Notes under the pieces: generated by a model
The model's input: only the letters and a program-made list of their open reading frames with translations
What the model was told of the DNA's origin: nothing
The model's database searches: none
Program-made: the position numbers and the translations under genes
In this document: positions 1 through 12,732 of the stretch, piece by piece
How positions within the stretch are numbered: position 1 is the stretch's first letter
Layout: the number at the start of each line of letters is the position of its first letter
Assembly: GCF_022539665.2 (NCBI RefSeq)
Contig: NC_081333.1
Span: 8,368,971-8,432,970, forward strand
From: Daphnia carinata
Taxonomy: Eukaryota; Arthropoda; Branchiopoda; Diplostraca; Daphniidae
Length of the DNA: 64,000 bases
Direction: 5' to 3'

Positions 1-3000
1 AAATTCGAACCGCTTCTATCCTTGTACGTACAAACAGATCCTCCGTTTATTTTATTTCGGAAAACGAAAGAAAAATAAAATTACAGAGAGCACTGCCCTG
101 AAATAGCAAAAGAAAAAGAAACTTTCATTAATTAGTTAGATGAGTTTTTGGAACTTGGTAGCTGCCGGTTTTTCTTCTTCGAGCTCAAAGAGAAAGAAAA
201 GGGGGGAACCGAAAACGAAACCATTTATGTAGGAATCTTCTACATACCTTTTCTCTCTTTTTTTTAATATGTATTTCTTCTCTCATACTTTCTGGTGGTT
301 CCTCTCTAATGATCAGGGAACACCTACGCTTTTTTTTTTTTTGAACCGATGGCCGCGTTGATCGGAGCCCATGAAGGGTTAATTATTTTCCACAGTACCC
401 AATGATCAAAATCGGTCCATTTAGGATCAGCTCTTTATTCTCCTCTGACTTTTTTTGGTCTCTCGATATGCATCTTTCCTTCTACTATTGTTGGTTCCCA
501 TCGTCAGTTTAGGGCCCTGGGAAATCATCCAAATGAGCGCGTTCCATTTTAAACGCTTCGTGCTAAGCAATCGTTTCAGATTGATTGGTTCCCACATCTT
601 TTTACTCTCTTTCCCAAGTGTAATATGTGCACGGTACGTGTCTACAACTGTGTGCAGCGTCTTGTTAACCTCCAAAATGAAAAGCGTGCATCTTTCCCTG
701 TGAGGAAAAAAAATTATATGAAACGGACAGTATATCTTCGCTCGAGCGGAATGATCCTGCAGATGGCTGGTGAACAATCTGGCCGGCGTAACAAATAACT
801 AAAAAGTGCGATGAAAGCTGGACGTCTTCATAGATGGACGACACTCAAATGGATGCAGACAACATTGTGGCGATTGAGGAAAAAGTGGGTTGGAATTATT
901 GACTACCTTTGTATCGATTCTTATCCTTTCGCATTCATTCCGCTCATTCTTTTGTTTGCTTTCACTCCTATAGCAGAGGCTGAATACGTGAGGGACTGAT
1001 GAATATGATAATAGGTGCCGAAAAAAGTCTTGTTTGGTCGGCACATCTTTGCAATTTCTTAAAGAATGCAAAGAAAAAAGAAACCGACACCTATTGTGGT
1101 CTTAGTCATTTGAAGAAAAGTCGGCCAGTTCATCGTTTTCTTAGACACATTGTGTCAATTGTTAGCAGCCGAATTGAGCCAAAAGGGCGCACACTGTTCC
1201 TTCTATGGACTTGTATAGTTCACGCTTAACATACTACCCTTTCTGTGAGAGTCGAAAAAAAGTCTTTTAAATCCATTGGTGTCCAATGAAAAGGGACTTT
1301 GGAGTCACTCTACCTTGTGTGCGATGTATACATACAGAGTAGAGAGCGCACAATGCGACATAGAGAAACACACTCCCCCCGCCGACAACAGCCGCCACTT
1401 TTGTATATACGAAATAGTTCGGAGGAAAAGAAGAAACGGGAAAGAAATAACTGAATATCTTACAATGACCATAGAAGAACGATAAAAGCGCCTTCTGTAC
1501 GGTGATATTGTTGTCTGAGAATGGCCATTTTTTTGCGTGGGAGAAAGGCCAAGGGGGCCGTGTTGATTTGTTGAGTGCGGACGATTCCTTCATTGTTGTT
1601 ATCAATGCGCATAGGTCAATGTTTCACGGGACTTGTGAATGAAAAAGCCCGATCCATTGGCGACATACATAGAGTGGTCAAAAGTTCAATACACTCTGTT
1701 CAGTATAGAATACGCTTTCTTTTCTGACATGTACAAGTGGTCATTCACCTATACAAGAGCCGTACAAATAACGCTATTTTTGTTCGTTATTGTGCACAAC
1801 TCGGCACATTCTATTGGTCGATGTCTATTGATTCCGGATACAATAAAAATAATATAAGGCCCATATCCACACCATTTGACTGCAATGGAGACATTTGAGA
1901 ATCAAATGTTGTTTTTTCTTCTTCTCCGACTAGACTTTCTGTTATTTTTTTACAATGGCACATAGCTCGTGTGCAACTATTTCGCTGTTTTTTTAAGAGC
2001 CCACTATTCATTGTTATTGACCTGATCGCAACTTCCCATTCAATAAAACCATTGAACTTTCACCTGAAAAAAATGTTTTGAACATATTTCACCGTTGTTT
2101 TTTCTTTTTTGGCGACTGCTATATCCAATACTGCACACCATTGCGATGTCGAGCCATTCAAAGAAATATAAAACCATTAAACAAGATTGCGACCCTTATC
2201 CCTAGCAAAAAAAAAAAAAAACAAGCGATAAAAAACAATCCAATAACGTACAGAGGGCACGCGCTTTCTGCCAAAAGACACAGACAGTGTTCCAGCATCA
2301 AAGCGTAAGAGAAGTTGACCCCAATGAGTGTTTTTTTGTAGAGCAAAAAAAAAAAAAAAATAATGGCCGATATAGTTGGGGTACTGGAGTAGTAATGGGT
2401 GTCACAGAGACAGGGGATAGTTCATTGTCATTTCTCGTGGTGTTGTTTCTTTGCTATTTTTTTCGGCTGCATTCATCTTGTTTTTTTGCGGAATATAAGC
2501 AGAAGGGAGGGGGGCAGGCAAAAAGGAGCCTATTGGTCACAGTCGATTAAAATAAAAGGTGAGAGACATAGAAAATAGACACAGAAAGATATGTCATCTG
2601 TCTGCTGGTCGAGACTCTTCTAGTCCCCCCCTTTTAGTAGGCAGTTTAGATTCAGGTGCGCCCGGCGCCCCGTTGCTGTCGGTTAGTATGGCCGTGGTGT
2701 TGAATATACGAGCCCGTGCAAAATAAAAAGAATCTCTCTCTCTCGAAAAAAAATAAACTCGGACTACAAGGTGGAGAAAGACAGAGTATGGCAGGCATTC
2801 AGAAGCCATAAAGGAGCTAAAGAATGGGCCTACAATGGGTCAAACGCGGTTTTGATGAAGTGTGTCCCCCCGTGTCGCCGTCGCCGCGCTAAAGGATTCC
2901 GACATCGGGAAATAACACGCTGAAAAAACTGTGCTCTATCGAACAATAAGGGACAATGTGATCATAAGAAATAATGGGAAAGAAGGGAGGGTTGACTCCA

Positions 3001-6000
3001 AAGCCAATTCCATCAGACAACAAAAGAAGAAGAATTGAAAAAAACCTTTCCTCTCATCGATTTGTCTTTTATTCTCGTTTTTTTTCTGTCTGAAAAATTT
3101 TGATACGTTCCCATTATACACATGAGACGATTGAACCGTGACCTGTGCCCACCCTTCAATTTTTCCTTACAAGTCCTTGGGATTTCTTCGATCGATTCGG
3201 CACACATGAAAAGAAGGAAACATTGGCCGATTTCGCCATATCGTCGCAACGTTTGTTGCCAAAAAAAAAAAAAGGGACCAGCCGAAACAATCAAACCATT
3301 TCGGTTTTGACCTTCTATTGCTTGTTTCTAACAGGACAACAACAGCCCCGTCTCTTGTTTTTCTTCGCATTTACAATATGCAACCGAATCGCCCTTGTTT
3401 CTGCTTTGATGTGGCGGCCCGACCCCAACTCAAACAGACGTGCAAACTGCACACCGCGGCGACTAGCCGTTTTTTTTTTGCCCCCTTTTTTTTTGCCGCC
3501 ATTGCAAAATATCTCCAGCCCTCTTTTCGGTAGATTTTATTAGTTGTTCAGCAAGCGAAAAAAAAAATGTCCCTACAAAAGCAACGGTTAACGACGCTCC
3601 TATATTTATTCCGCTATGAGGTAGCTCTAAGAGCACGGGCGCCGAATCGAACGGGGCTACTGTACCGCATCATAAACTTTGTTTTTTTCCCAAAAGAAAA
3701 ATGTTTTCGCCTATTCTGATTTTTATTTGACGTGCTAAAAACAGCATCGAATTTATTTATTCTTAAATTTGAGAGCCTGACGCTTTGACCCTGCAGCGAC
3801 ATGACGCGCATATACGCACTTGTTCAAAGAATAACATCAGCAGAGGAAAAACGACTAGTGTGAACAAGTCTAATGCCTTTTTCACTTGGCCTAACCCATC
3901 CACAGGGGGGCAGCCATGGAATCACCTCTTGTGATCTTGTAGACATTCTTTCCTTGTCAACAAAAAAGTGAAATCAATGCATCTGGGCAGGGGGGGTTAG
4001 AAATGAAAACTTTGGAAGAAGAATAGCCAATTGTAGGTCTTTTTGTACCTTTTGCAGTCCTCTCTTTCGTTGCCCGACTCAACTGGAGGAGAAGAAAAAA
4101 GCGCGGTGTCTGGAACAGTGGAAACATTGAAAGCCAAAAGAATATAAAGGAGCGTAGGAGGGCACAACTGGTCTCCAAACAATGCAAGACTATAGAAGGA
4201 AAAATGGACAAGAGATAAAAAGGACTATCATCACTGAAAGAACAACAAGTTTTGAAAACCTTCAAAAGAATACGAAGAACATATTGGAGACACTTCTAAA
4301 AATGGTGAAATGATAACCAAAATCATAAGTTTTGACTGTTTGCAGAATTTTTTTTTATTCTCGTCTGTCAGTTCACGACTCGTTGCGGATCTCACGTTCA
4401 TTTCTTCTTTATCGCGTGTTTCGCTTCTAACCCTATATAGCTTTCGTCATGGAACGATAAGATCGCGTGACGTGGGACGCTTCCATTTATAAACACACTC
4501 GTATTTTCCTGAAATCTTTCTATATGAATGTCTTGTCGGATTTTGTTGTTGTTATGTAGTCAGGGGGGTCACGGAAGATCCAATAAGGGAGAGTCGATAT
4601 AACGTTTTCATATTTTTACGAGTCTTTGATTCGTGTGGGAAAAAAAAAGTCAGAACGATAGAGCCAGTAGAAAAAAAAAACCTGAAGATGTGTGAAAGAA
4701 TTGGAAAGTATCGACTAAGCAAGGAAGCCGTAAACGGTCAAGCCTTGATTGGATAACGGCCTCTGCGTACAAGGGACTTTTGTTGCCTTTCGTTCGTCTC
4801 GATCCATCCGTCCCATAAGTTTATTGTTTCGGGTGAGATAGTTTTCCGCTATCCGTTTAACTCTGTGTACGTTCGTCCCGTGCCCTATGGAGCTAGACGT
4901 CATAAATTTCAGTCCGGCTCTCGCCCCCCTTTTCTTCCTTGGGTATCGCCGCATCTCGTTTTTTTTTTTAGATTTTTACTCTTCCCATTTCTTTTTAAAA
5001 AGCCCAACACTTGACACACCGCGAAGCAATCTCTTGTATATATCTCGGCAGCAGCTTTGTTTTTATGTAAAAAAAAAAAAAAACTGTAAACATTTATATG
5101 ACATTGTGTTTCCCTTTTTTTTAAGGAGCCGCCCGCACATCTTCGGTTGCACACACAATCATCGCCTCATAGTGCCCCCCTTTTTTTTGTGTATATTGTT
5201 TACTGTTTTTGTTTTCGTGTCCGTTTCGCTTTGAGACTTTGACTGAATCTAATCGGAATAGAGCTGCCGCGTTTTAACCCAGAACGAAGCTTGGCCCCAT
5301 TGGCCTTAACTTTGCACTTTGCTCCGTCGGTTAGCAACAAGAACTTTAATCAATTAAAAGAAAAAAATATGAAATCCAAGCCTTTTGTTTGCTTAGATGT
5401 TAAAATGTTGAAGTAAACGTAATGCTGTACTCCTTTCTTGTATTCGAAAAAAAACTCCATTCTCCACCCAGGTAAAAAAAAAAAAACACGTATGCAGTTA
5501 CATCACCTGCTGGCTAGATGGCGTTGTTGTTGCCAGGAATCACAGGTGAGAGAAGAAAAAAAGGAAGAAAAACGCAAGAGGAAGGGCGAACCCAACGAAC
5601 GACTTCCACGTCATCCGATAGTTGGAGTTGGGAGTCGGTAAAAGATCTGAAGACGTATCATAAGCACGGCCAGGATATGAGTCACCCCTTTAACAACAAC
5701 AAAAAAAAAACTGTTTCCTATTACATTTTTATAGCCACGTAACAAGAAACGAAACACGTGTGGTAAAAGCATTTCTGAAAAATCATGACAAACATCCTGC
5801 TCCGTGGATTTGCCCGGTCCCGACCAATTTCTTAGCAGGGTTTACAAAGAAATTCGGTGCTGTGTGATCTTTCGCACCATTCAGCGAGAGAGATTCGGGC
5901 CTTTTGTCTAACCTTTCGGTTTCATCCATTTCGTAAGTTCGTGAGTCACAAGTCACAATAATAAGCCCAGTCGAAAGACGATCGTCACAAACGTCGTTGT

Positions 6001-7977
6001 TGTCACGACAGAAAAACCTTTTTTTTATTTTCATGCAAACAAACAACTCAAAAAATGTCGGTCGAAGAAAGGAATTTTATAGACGGACAAAGAAAAAGAA
6101 AAAGGAAGAATTACGATATTTTTTGGGGGGCGGCGTGTTTCATTCACGACAGAGGAAAGGAAAATAGAAAAACGTCTGACTCGTCATTGTCACTCTTTTG
6201 ATTGACCATCGTCTTAAATGTCACACAATTTAAAGTGCGTACCTCTTTACCTGTCATTAACTCCCTGCCAAGTACGTGCTTTCTACTGAACGGCATTCGC
6301 ACACAGTAGAGAAATCAAAGAAGAAATAAAAGCCGGGCAGCCGATAAGCCACGTATTGTATTGTTATTTGTTGTGTGTCTTCGGCAGCTCGTCATGTGAG
6401 AAAACTTGAAAAAACGGCAGTTTTTGTCCTAAGATAAAAGGCCGCCTGATGTGAGAAACCAACTAGCCGTAGCGTATCACATATAAATTTTGACCAACGA
6501 GGCAACAACTATTTTTTTTTTTTTTAATAACTTCTTTTTTTTTTTTCTTCCCTCACTGTATACTGTAAATCGTGAATAGTTTATAGCTTAAAGGAAAACG
6601 CCCACGCACGAAAGAAGGCCGTCAGTTTTTTTTTATTTTTGGCGTCCACTTCTCGATGCGCAGACGGGATCGAATAAGAGGCTGGCGATGATAATCGGCG
6701 TGAGATCATGCAGACACAGCGGAGCGGCACGTCCGCATCTCTTATACGACCAGAAACGGTTAGTTGTTTTTACCAGCGCCATTAAATGGCGCGGGCTTCT
6801 TTCTATCCCTTTTTTTTTTTTTTTTCTTTTTTTGGCGTTGTGTCAAAGCGGGCGGGGTTCTTTTTTGCTCCTGCAGAGCTTCCGATTTTTACAGCGAAAA
6901 GTCCGTTCGATCATCCAGCAGCTGCGCTAACGTCGCCTTCTAGTCGTAGAGACGCTACTATTAGGATTTTTATCGAAAAAAGGGTGTTGAAAGCAGCTAA
7001 AGAAAATAATAATAAAAAAAAAAAGCTTCTGTCGTTTTTGTTTTGTTTCTTTTTGGGAGGAAGATGCGGGCGATGGGCGCAGGTTTTTGGGTTGCGGAAT
7101 GAAAACCGTAGTTAATCGATATCTAAAAAACACCCTTTTTCCTAAAAACGCAATGGTGCGTGGGTTTTGTTGTCCTTATTGGCAAATGACGAAGAGGATT
7201 TGAATGATCCGAATTTTTTCTTATTTTTTGATCGTTTTCTTTAAAAGAAAGGTTTGTGTTTCGTTACAGTGTCTGGTCATTTATTCTCTTGTTTTTAGTG
7301 TCGTATCAAGTGTCTTTCGAGCTGCGATTATCTGCATCGATTCGTCGGAATGGGAAGAAACAACAAGGCCAGATTTTTTTTTTTCTTTCTCTTCAAACAA
7401 GGAAAGAAAAAGGATCGCCTAAATGGGAAACCCGGCGAAAGAGACGGTCAAAACCGCGGGACCAACGAGCCCCAAAGTAGATATTAAATACATAATGTAA
7501 AGAGATATACGAGTCAGAGATTTTAAGACCTTAGTGGCTATATAGAAATGGGAGGAGGAGCCCATTACGGGCGATGAGGTCACTCGTTCTCATCATCATT
7601 AACGGCAGCGTCGGGGCCGTTCATTAGAGACCTATATCGAGTTGGCGCCTCTTGCCTAACGGGTTATAACACGCAAAAGAAATGAAACAGGTATACACAA
7701 AAAAAAAGGAGAGGCTAATTCAGCGAAAAAAGAAGGGAAAAAAAAGGGTCTCCGTGTCAGTTCATTATGCAAGTTTTTTTTCTTTTCCTCTTCCGTGAGC
7801 TGTCTTGCTCGATTTGGATGTCGAAGACATACACGCAACAAGAATACAACAATCTGCTACATACCCAACAATCTTCCTGGGTATTGTGTATGATATTTTC
7901 GGAAAGAAGAAGAATGTGCCACTAGGATGGCAGCGTTTCAAAACAAATCGTTAGTGTATTTCTTTTTTTTTTTTAAG

Positions 7978-8181
7978 TTATATTTCGCCCTTTAATTTTA
8001 TTTGTGTATAGCCATCCACAAACCCCGGCGGGCTTTGTAGATCGACGATGATGATGGAGCCGTGCCCGTATTTTTTTGTGTGTGTTGCCTTTCGGCTGCG
8101 ATAATCCTTTCGGGACTGGGCATTAGCATCGATGAACCATTCGAATATAATCAACACAACAATGGCTAAGGCACGTATCAT
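7978..8181 (-). CDS. Possible small secreted peptide (weak)
   Basis: An ATG-initiated frame of 67 residues. It opens with a convincing signal-peptide shape: Met-Ile-Arg, then a hydrophobic core (about residues 4-16), then an Ala-Asn-Ala/Gln cleavage-like site at residues 19-22. The following 45 residues are basic and Tyr-rich, with several Arg-Lys/Lys-Lys pairs (possible prohormone convertase sites), and have no cysteines. An AATAAA hexamer overlaps the 3' part of the frame and an A-run follows the stop. I recognise no family. A frame this short can occur by chance in 64 kb, and nothing nearby supports it, so this is only a candidate. Confidence 0.18.
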   Translation of the reverse strand: MIRALAIVVLIIFEWFIDANAQSRKDYRSRKATHTKKYGHGSIIIVDLQSPPGFVDGYTQIKLKGEI

Positions 8182-10140
8182 GAATTTCACCTATTCAAAA
8201 ATATGGATGTGTTTCTCTTATATTTTTTTATTTTTAACCTTCTCTCACAAAAAAGATCGACTAGAATCACGCCGTTTTTCTTGCCGCACACAACGGGAAT
8301 CTTCCAAACCTTTTTTCCCAATTGAGGCACATTGAAAAAAAAACAAAATAAGAATAACGTTTGATTTCAAAATTTCCTTGTGCCTTGGAAATCACCGTTG
8401 AAAAGTTCTTCGGGAATGTATTCGACACGTTGGGAACAGTCGACACTGTAACACTATTGTTTCTCTGTGGGAGAGAAATGATAAACGCGAACGATTTTCT
8501 AATTCCGAACAATTCATTCTTTTCTTCGCCCCGGCCATTTCCATGGTGATGAGCGTTCACGGGGGGATGAACGTGACTTTGCTGGCCTTTATTTTATTCA
8601 AAACGCATCCCGTCGTATGGCGAGAAACTAGAAGGGAAGAACAACAGAAAAAAAAGAGATCTGTTGTTTGATATTTGCGTATAGATCGTGTCAGCAGTTG
8701 ACAACAAATCATCAACTCTGCGTGCAATACTCACGTACCACCCATCACCACTGCCAGGTGTAGGAACAAGCCGTGAGGCTGTATGAACCAAAGAATTTTC
8801 GAATGTCGGACGCCTCGACGTCTGGACTAATAAATATCCCTCGGATACACATTAAATACGCCAAAATGGCCCGTGTTTTCTTCTGTTTTATTCAACAATG
8901 GGGAAAGGTTTCCCCAGTCAGCAACTTTGTCAAGATTTTTGCTGCTTTGTTGTTGTTTTTTTGTTTTTTTTTCAGTTCTCCCCATGACGTGGTCATTGTT
9001 TCATTTTGTCAACTCCACGTCCATCCTATAGACACAAGGATACACACACACACAAGAATAAAAGAAGGTTCTTTTTATTTTTTTTCAAGTTCTCGGCCGT
9101 CTCGCCCTTCTCTTTCGTGTTCCATTCAGTTTGTCACTGTCCGTGGCTGCCGATCTCGAATCAAGAATAATGACGAGGTCTCCTAGGCAACAGGCCAACA
9201 ACTGAAGAAGAGACACACACACACATACACGACTTGTTGCCCATTGTTGCATATAGAGACGGACAGGAATGGGAGAAGGGAAAAAAAAAAAGAAAAAGAA
9301 AGACGGAAAACTGTTCCTCCTTGGCGTATAGATCAGCTTTACGGATTACGTGGATGCTGTTGCAGCAAGAAGAAGAAAAATATATAAAAGAATGGACGCA
9401 ATAAAGGGAAAGAAAAAATAAAAATATTTCAAAAGGGAAGATGAATATCGTCCGAAAAAGAGGAGAAGAATGAACGCAAGCAGAGGGAGAGGAGAGCTAT
9501 CTAGGTGGAAAATGTCCTATACGGAAAAAAAAAAAAGAAGAAGAGCCTGAGGAATTCGGCGATCCCGCAGTGCACACACGTTCTGGTTGTTGGTGTGCCC
9601 GGCGGGCAGCTCTTGCGGCAAACTCATCTCTTTTTTCTTATTTTTTTTTTTTTTTTTATCTTCTTAAAATGTTGTTTCGAAGTCGAGACTGATGAATTCA
9701 GAGAGCCCATCTGGCAGTATGGAGCATCGACAAAACGAAAAAAGAAACAGAAATTTCAGACTTTTGGAATCAACTCACGGTCTGACCGTTCGCCTGCCAA
9801 ATTCCGAGATTCTCGTTGACAGACACACCAAAACGAGAAAAGGGCATTTTTTTATTTTTGTTTCTTTGTCTTTTATTCTTCCTTGCTTTTTCTAATCTTA
9901 TCCTAAACAGGTTCTAATTAGCAAAGACTAGCAACGAAAAAAAAACAAAACAAAAGCATCGACTCGAATTGCATTAACATTTCAGTTCTAAACATGGTAA
10001 CTCCTGGTTACTATCCGGGGCCCCCACTTTAACAATCGAATCCATGTCTGAATAGTGTCTGAGTGCAGAGCTGGTATCCGGTCCATCTCTCTATCACTAA
10101 TTCCCTTGAAAAAACATTATTCAGTAGCAGAGAGCTCGTC

Positions 10141-10162
10141 TACACACACACACACACACACA
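10141..10162. repeat. (CA)n microsatellite
   Basis: A run of about eleven CA dinucleotides read directly from the sequence. It lies in intergenic DNA. Confidence 0.9.
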
Positions 10163-11454
10163 CCAAAACTCGTTACATATGGAGTGTTGAATGTGTTGGC
10201 TCATTTCTCTACGAATCGATTGAATATGTATGAAACAACTCATTTGGCGCTGAGGAAAATCGAAAACACGAAACGAATTGCAGAAAAATGCTGTAGGAAA
10301 AAAAAAAAAAGATCGCTGCGCAATATTCGACGCGTAATTGCGATCTTCGTTTCAAATGGAATATCAATAAAATTTTTGGCATCAGACATCGGTCTCGAAC
10401 CAAAAAGAAAATAATAATTGGGAGCAGGACCACCAACAGATTTCAAAATGTACATGAAAGTTGATTAGCCGCCATCAACTGAGTCGTTCCAGACGGCCAT
10501 TTGAATCGAAACGCACTAAGTGCCGCCCAATCAGAGATGATTAATGCTCAACGAGAGCACAAGGTAGAAAAAAAAAAGAAAGGCATCAACAGCTGCTGCG
10601 TTATAATTTCAGTTATAGCACTTTCGGATCTAGAGTAATTCGTCCAGCTTTGCCTCAGGTCTAGACTACGTACAGGTACATCATTTAAATATGTTAATGA
10701 TTCTTTGAAAAACATCGGCATTATTCAAATGGAGGGCCGGCAAGTGAAGAGACGAAATGATCGGCACGGCTACGAAGTTTTCATTGTGGGCCGTCACAGA
10801 CAAAGCTGGAGGGGATCGTTTGATCTGTATATAGTTATGTTTCTATATAACGTTGGTGCAAATGAACCTGACTCGATTCGATCAGCTTCGGCCCTCTTTT
10901 CATTGGCTGCACAAATGATGCTATAAAAACTGGAACTTGGTTGAAAAAAAAAAGAAAGATGTAGAAGATTGCGGCATTCACAGGTCGATCAGTTACACTC
11001 GTAAAAATAGAAAATCTATTGATTTGTTGGACGAGTTTTTGCTTTCTTTTTCGTAGTGGTTTCACTCAAAAAGATAAACGAGCCAATCGTTTTATTGGTG
11101 GGTGGCACACACACACCTTCTCAAAATCAAGGATGTGTGACCGGTCGATAATTGCCTGTGTACAAATGGAAGACGCAATAAAAAGGCTCGAAAAAGTCCA
11201 TCAACACGAATACCTGATTTTTGTATTCACCAGCATATTTTTTTATAGATATATAACAGACGATTACAGACACATAGACACCCAAAAAAAAAAAGGATCA
11301 AAAATTAAAATATCAACAGACATAGACCATATGAATATCCCGCACACTAGTTGATTGATCGCAATTAATTCCTTGAATTGAGATTGGTTGGACACACACA
11401 TGTTTTTGTAGCACGATTTCTTATTTTAAAAAATTGCGTCAAATACGCAAGTAT

Positions 11455-11457
<3 letters not shown>

Positions 11458-11501
<44 letters not shown>

Positions 11502-11519
11502 TACACAGACACACACAAA
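11458..11519. repeat. (CT)n followed by (CA)n microsatellite
   Basis: About 37 nt of uninterrupted CT repeat (11,458-11,494) passes straight into an imperfect CA-rich tract. This gives a strongly pyrimidine-skewed plus strand. Confidence 0.92.
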
Positions 11520-11944
11520 AGAAAGAGAATAAACTACAACTATATTATTATTATTTTTATCGTGGGGGGGTTCTTCTTTCTTTTGTCCTGTCTCTTACAT
11601 TGGAATTTTTTCTATTCTTACATTCAACCTGTTTGTATTTTATAGACGGTAAAAGGTGGGGTCTCGGGAATGTTTCAGGGGAGAGAGAAAAACCTTGAGT
11701 GAAAAAGAAAATAACTTTGAAAAAAAAAAAAATATATATGTTGTATGCCTCCAGTCTCTCTCAGAGAGAACCTATACAATCCCAGCAGGAAGGCCACAGA
11801 TGGTCGTCAGCGCGCGCACCTGAGGAGAACTTTTGAATAAAACGAAAAAAAGGAATAGAAGAGCAGCAGCGGAATGAGTAGCATCATTCCAGCCGCTTCT
11901 GCTCACTTTCTTTTTTTTTTTTTACTTCTTATCCCTCTCTACTT

Positions 11945-12127
11945 TTATGCAAAAACTACATGCTTCCCTCTGTACTTGTATAATGTATTCAAAAAAAAAA
12001 AAAAAGGTGTAAGAGATTTGCAAGGAGAAATCAGCAGCACTTGGGTGTTTCTATAGCATTTACTGTCACGCAAAATATGTTCTACGGTGCGAGCTTCATC
12101 ACATTGCACGCAGAAGGTGGCGATCAT
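11945..12127 (-). mobile_element. Relic of a non-LTR retrotransposon reverse transcriptase C-terminus
   Basis: A 60-codon minus-strand frame contains CVQCDEARTVEHIL followed by a Cys-Tyr-Arg stretch. This matches the Cys-x2-Cys ... Glu/Arg-Thr-Val-x-His-Ile/Val-Leu ... Cys-x-Tyr pattern of the zinc-knuckle-like tail that follows the RT/RNase H region in many Jockey- and RTE-type elements (family knowledge). The reading frame is closed upstream by a stop, and no reverse transcriptase catalytic domain is visible in the neighbouring frames, so the copy is a short, dead fragment. The element class is inferred from the motif alone. Confidence 0.5.
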
Positions 12128-12732
12128 GGGAGCCTCGTTTCAGGGTGAGAGTTTTACATGTTCTCTCGACAAAGAGAGAGAGCGAGAGACCGGGAGCCTT
12201 GGACAATTAAAAAAGAAAAAAATCACGAAAAATAAATTTGATGAAATGGACAAGAAAGATGTAGAAGAAAATTTAGTAGAACGATTTGGCACCGATTCAA
12301 CCAAAAGTAGAAAAGCCTCATCTCCATATTCTTGACATAATAATTGTGATTTGATTCTTATAAAAAAAAAAGAATATAAAATAAAACACAAAGCAATTGA
12401 GTATATCACAGAAGCGCGTACACGGTCAATGTTGCGTGAATTCTGAAAAATCGGCTGAGCTGTTTACTGCGAGCGGCGGAGATCGATCATTAAAAGCGCT
12501 GCAATTTAAAAAAAAACAAAAAAAAACAAACGAAACAATGTTTGGCGCTGTCATCACACCGTCGTCTCAACACTGTGTCCTATTTTGTTTTTCTTCACAA
12601 CATTCGTGTGATGCTGTACAATTTAGGTATTTATACGTATTGAACGTGGACGTTGAACCACTGGGGACCCACACCCACACACGCGTGAAAAAAAAGGAAC
12701 GTCTTTTTCTTTGAAACTTGGAGTTGGGTTTT

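Larger units (their letters stand above)
1..12732. other. Intergenic spacer, homopolymer- and CT/CA-rich
   Basis: I see no open frame here that looks like a conserved protein. The frames present are short and mostly translate poly-T/poly-A runs into Phe or Lys strings. Runs of 8-16 A or T recur every few hundred bases (for example near 6,510-6,545, 9,640-9,657 and 11,990-12,005). A (CA)n tract lies at 10,141-10,162 and a CT/CA tract at 11,458-11,519. Exceptions worth separate entries are a possible small secreted peptide at 7,978-8,181 and a retrotransposon relic at 11,945-12,127. The stretch lies downstream (3') of the odd-skipped-family gene. Confidence 0.6.
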
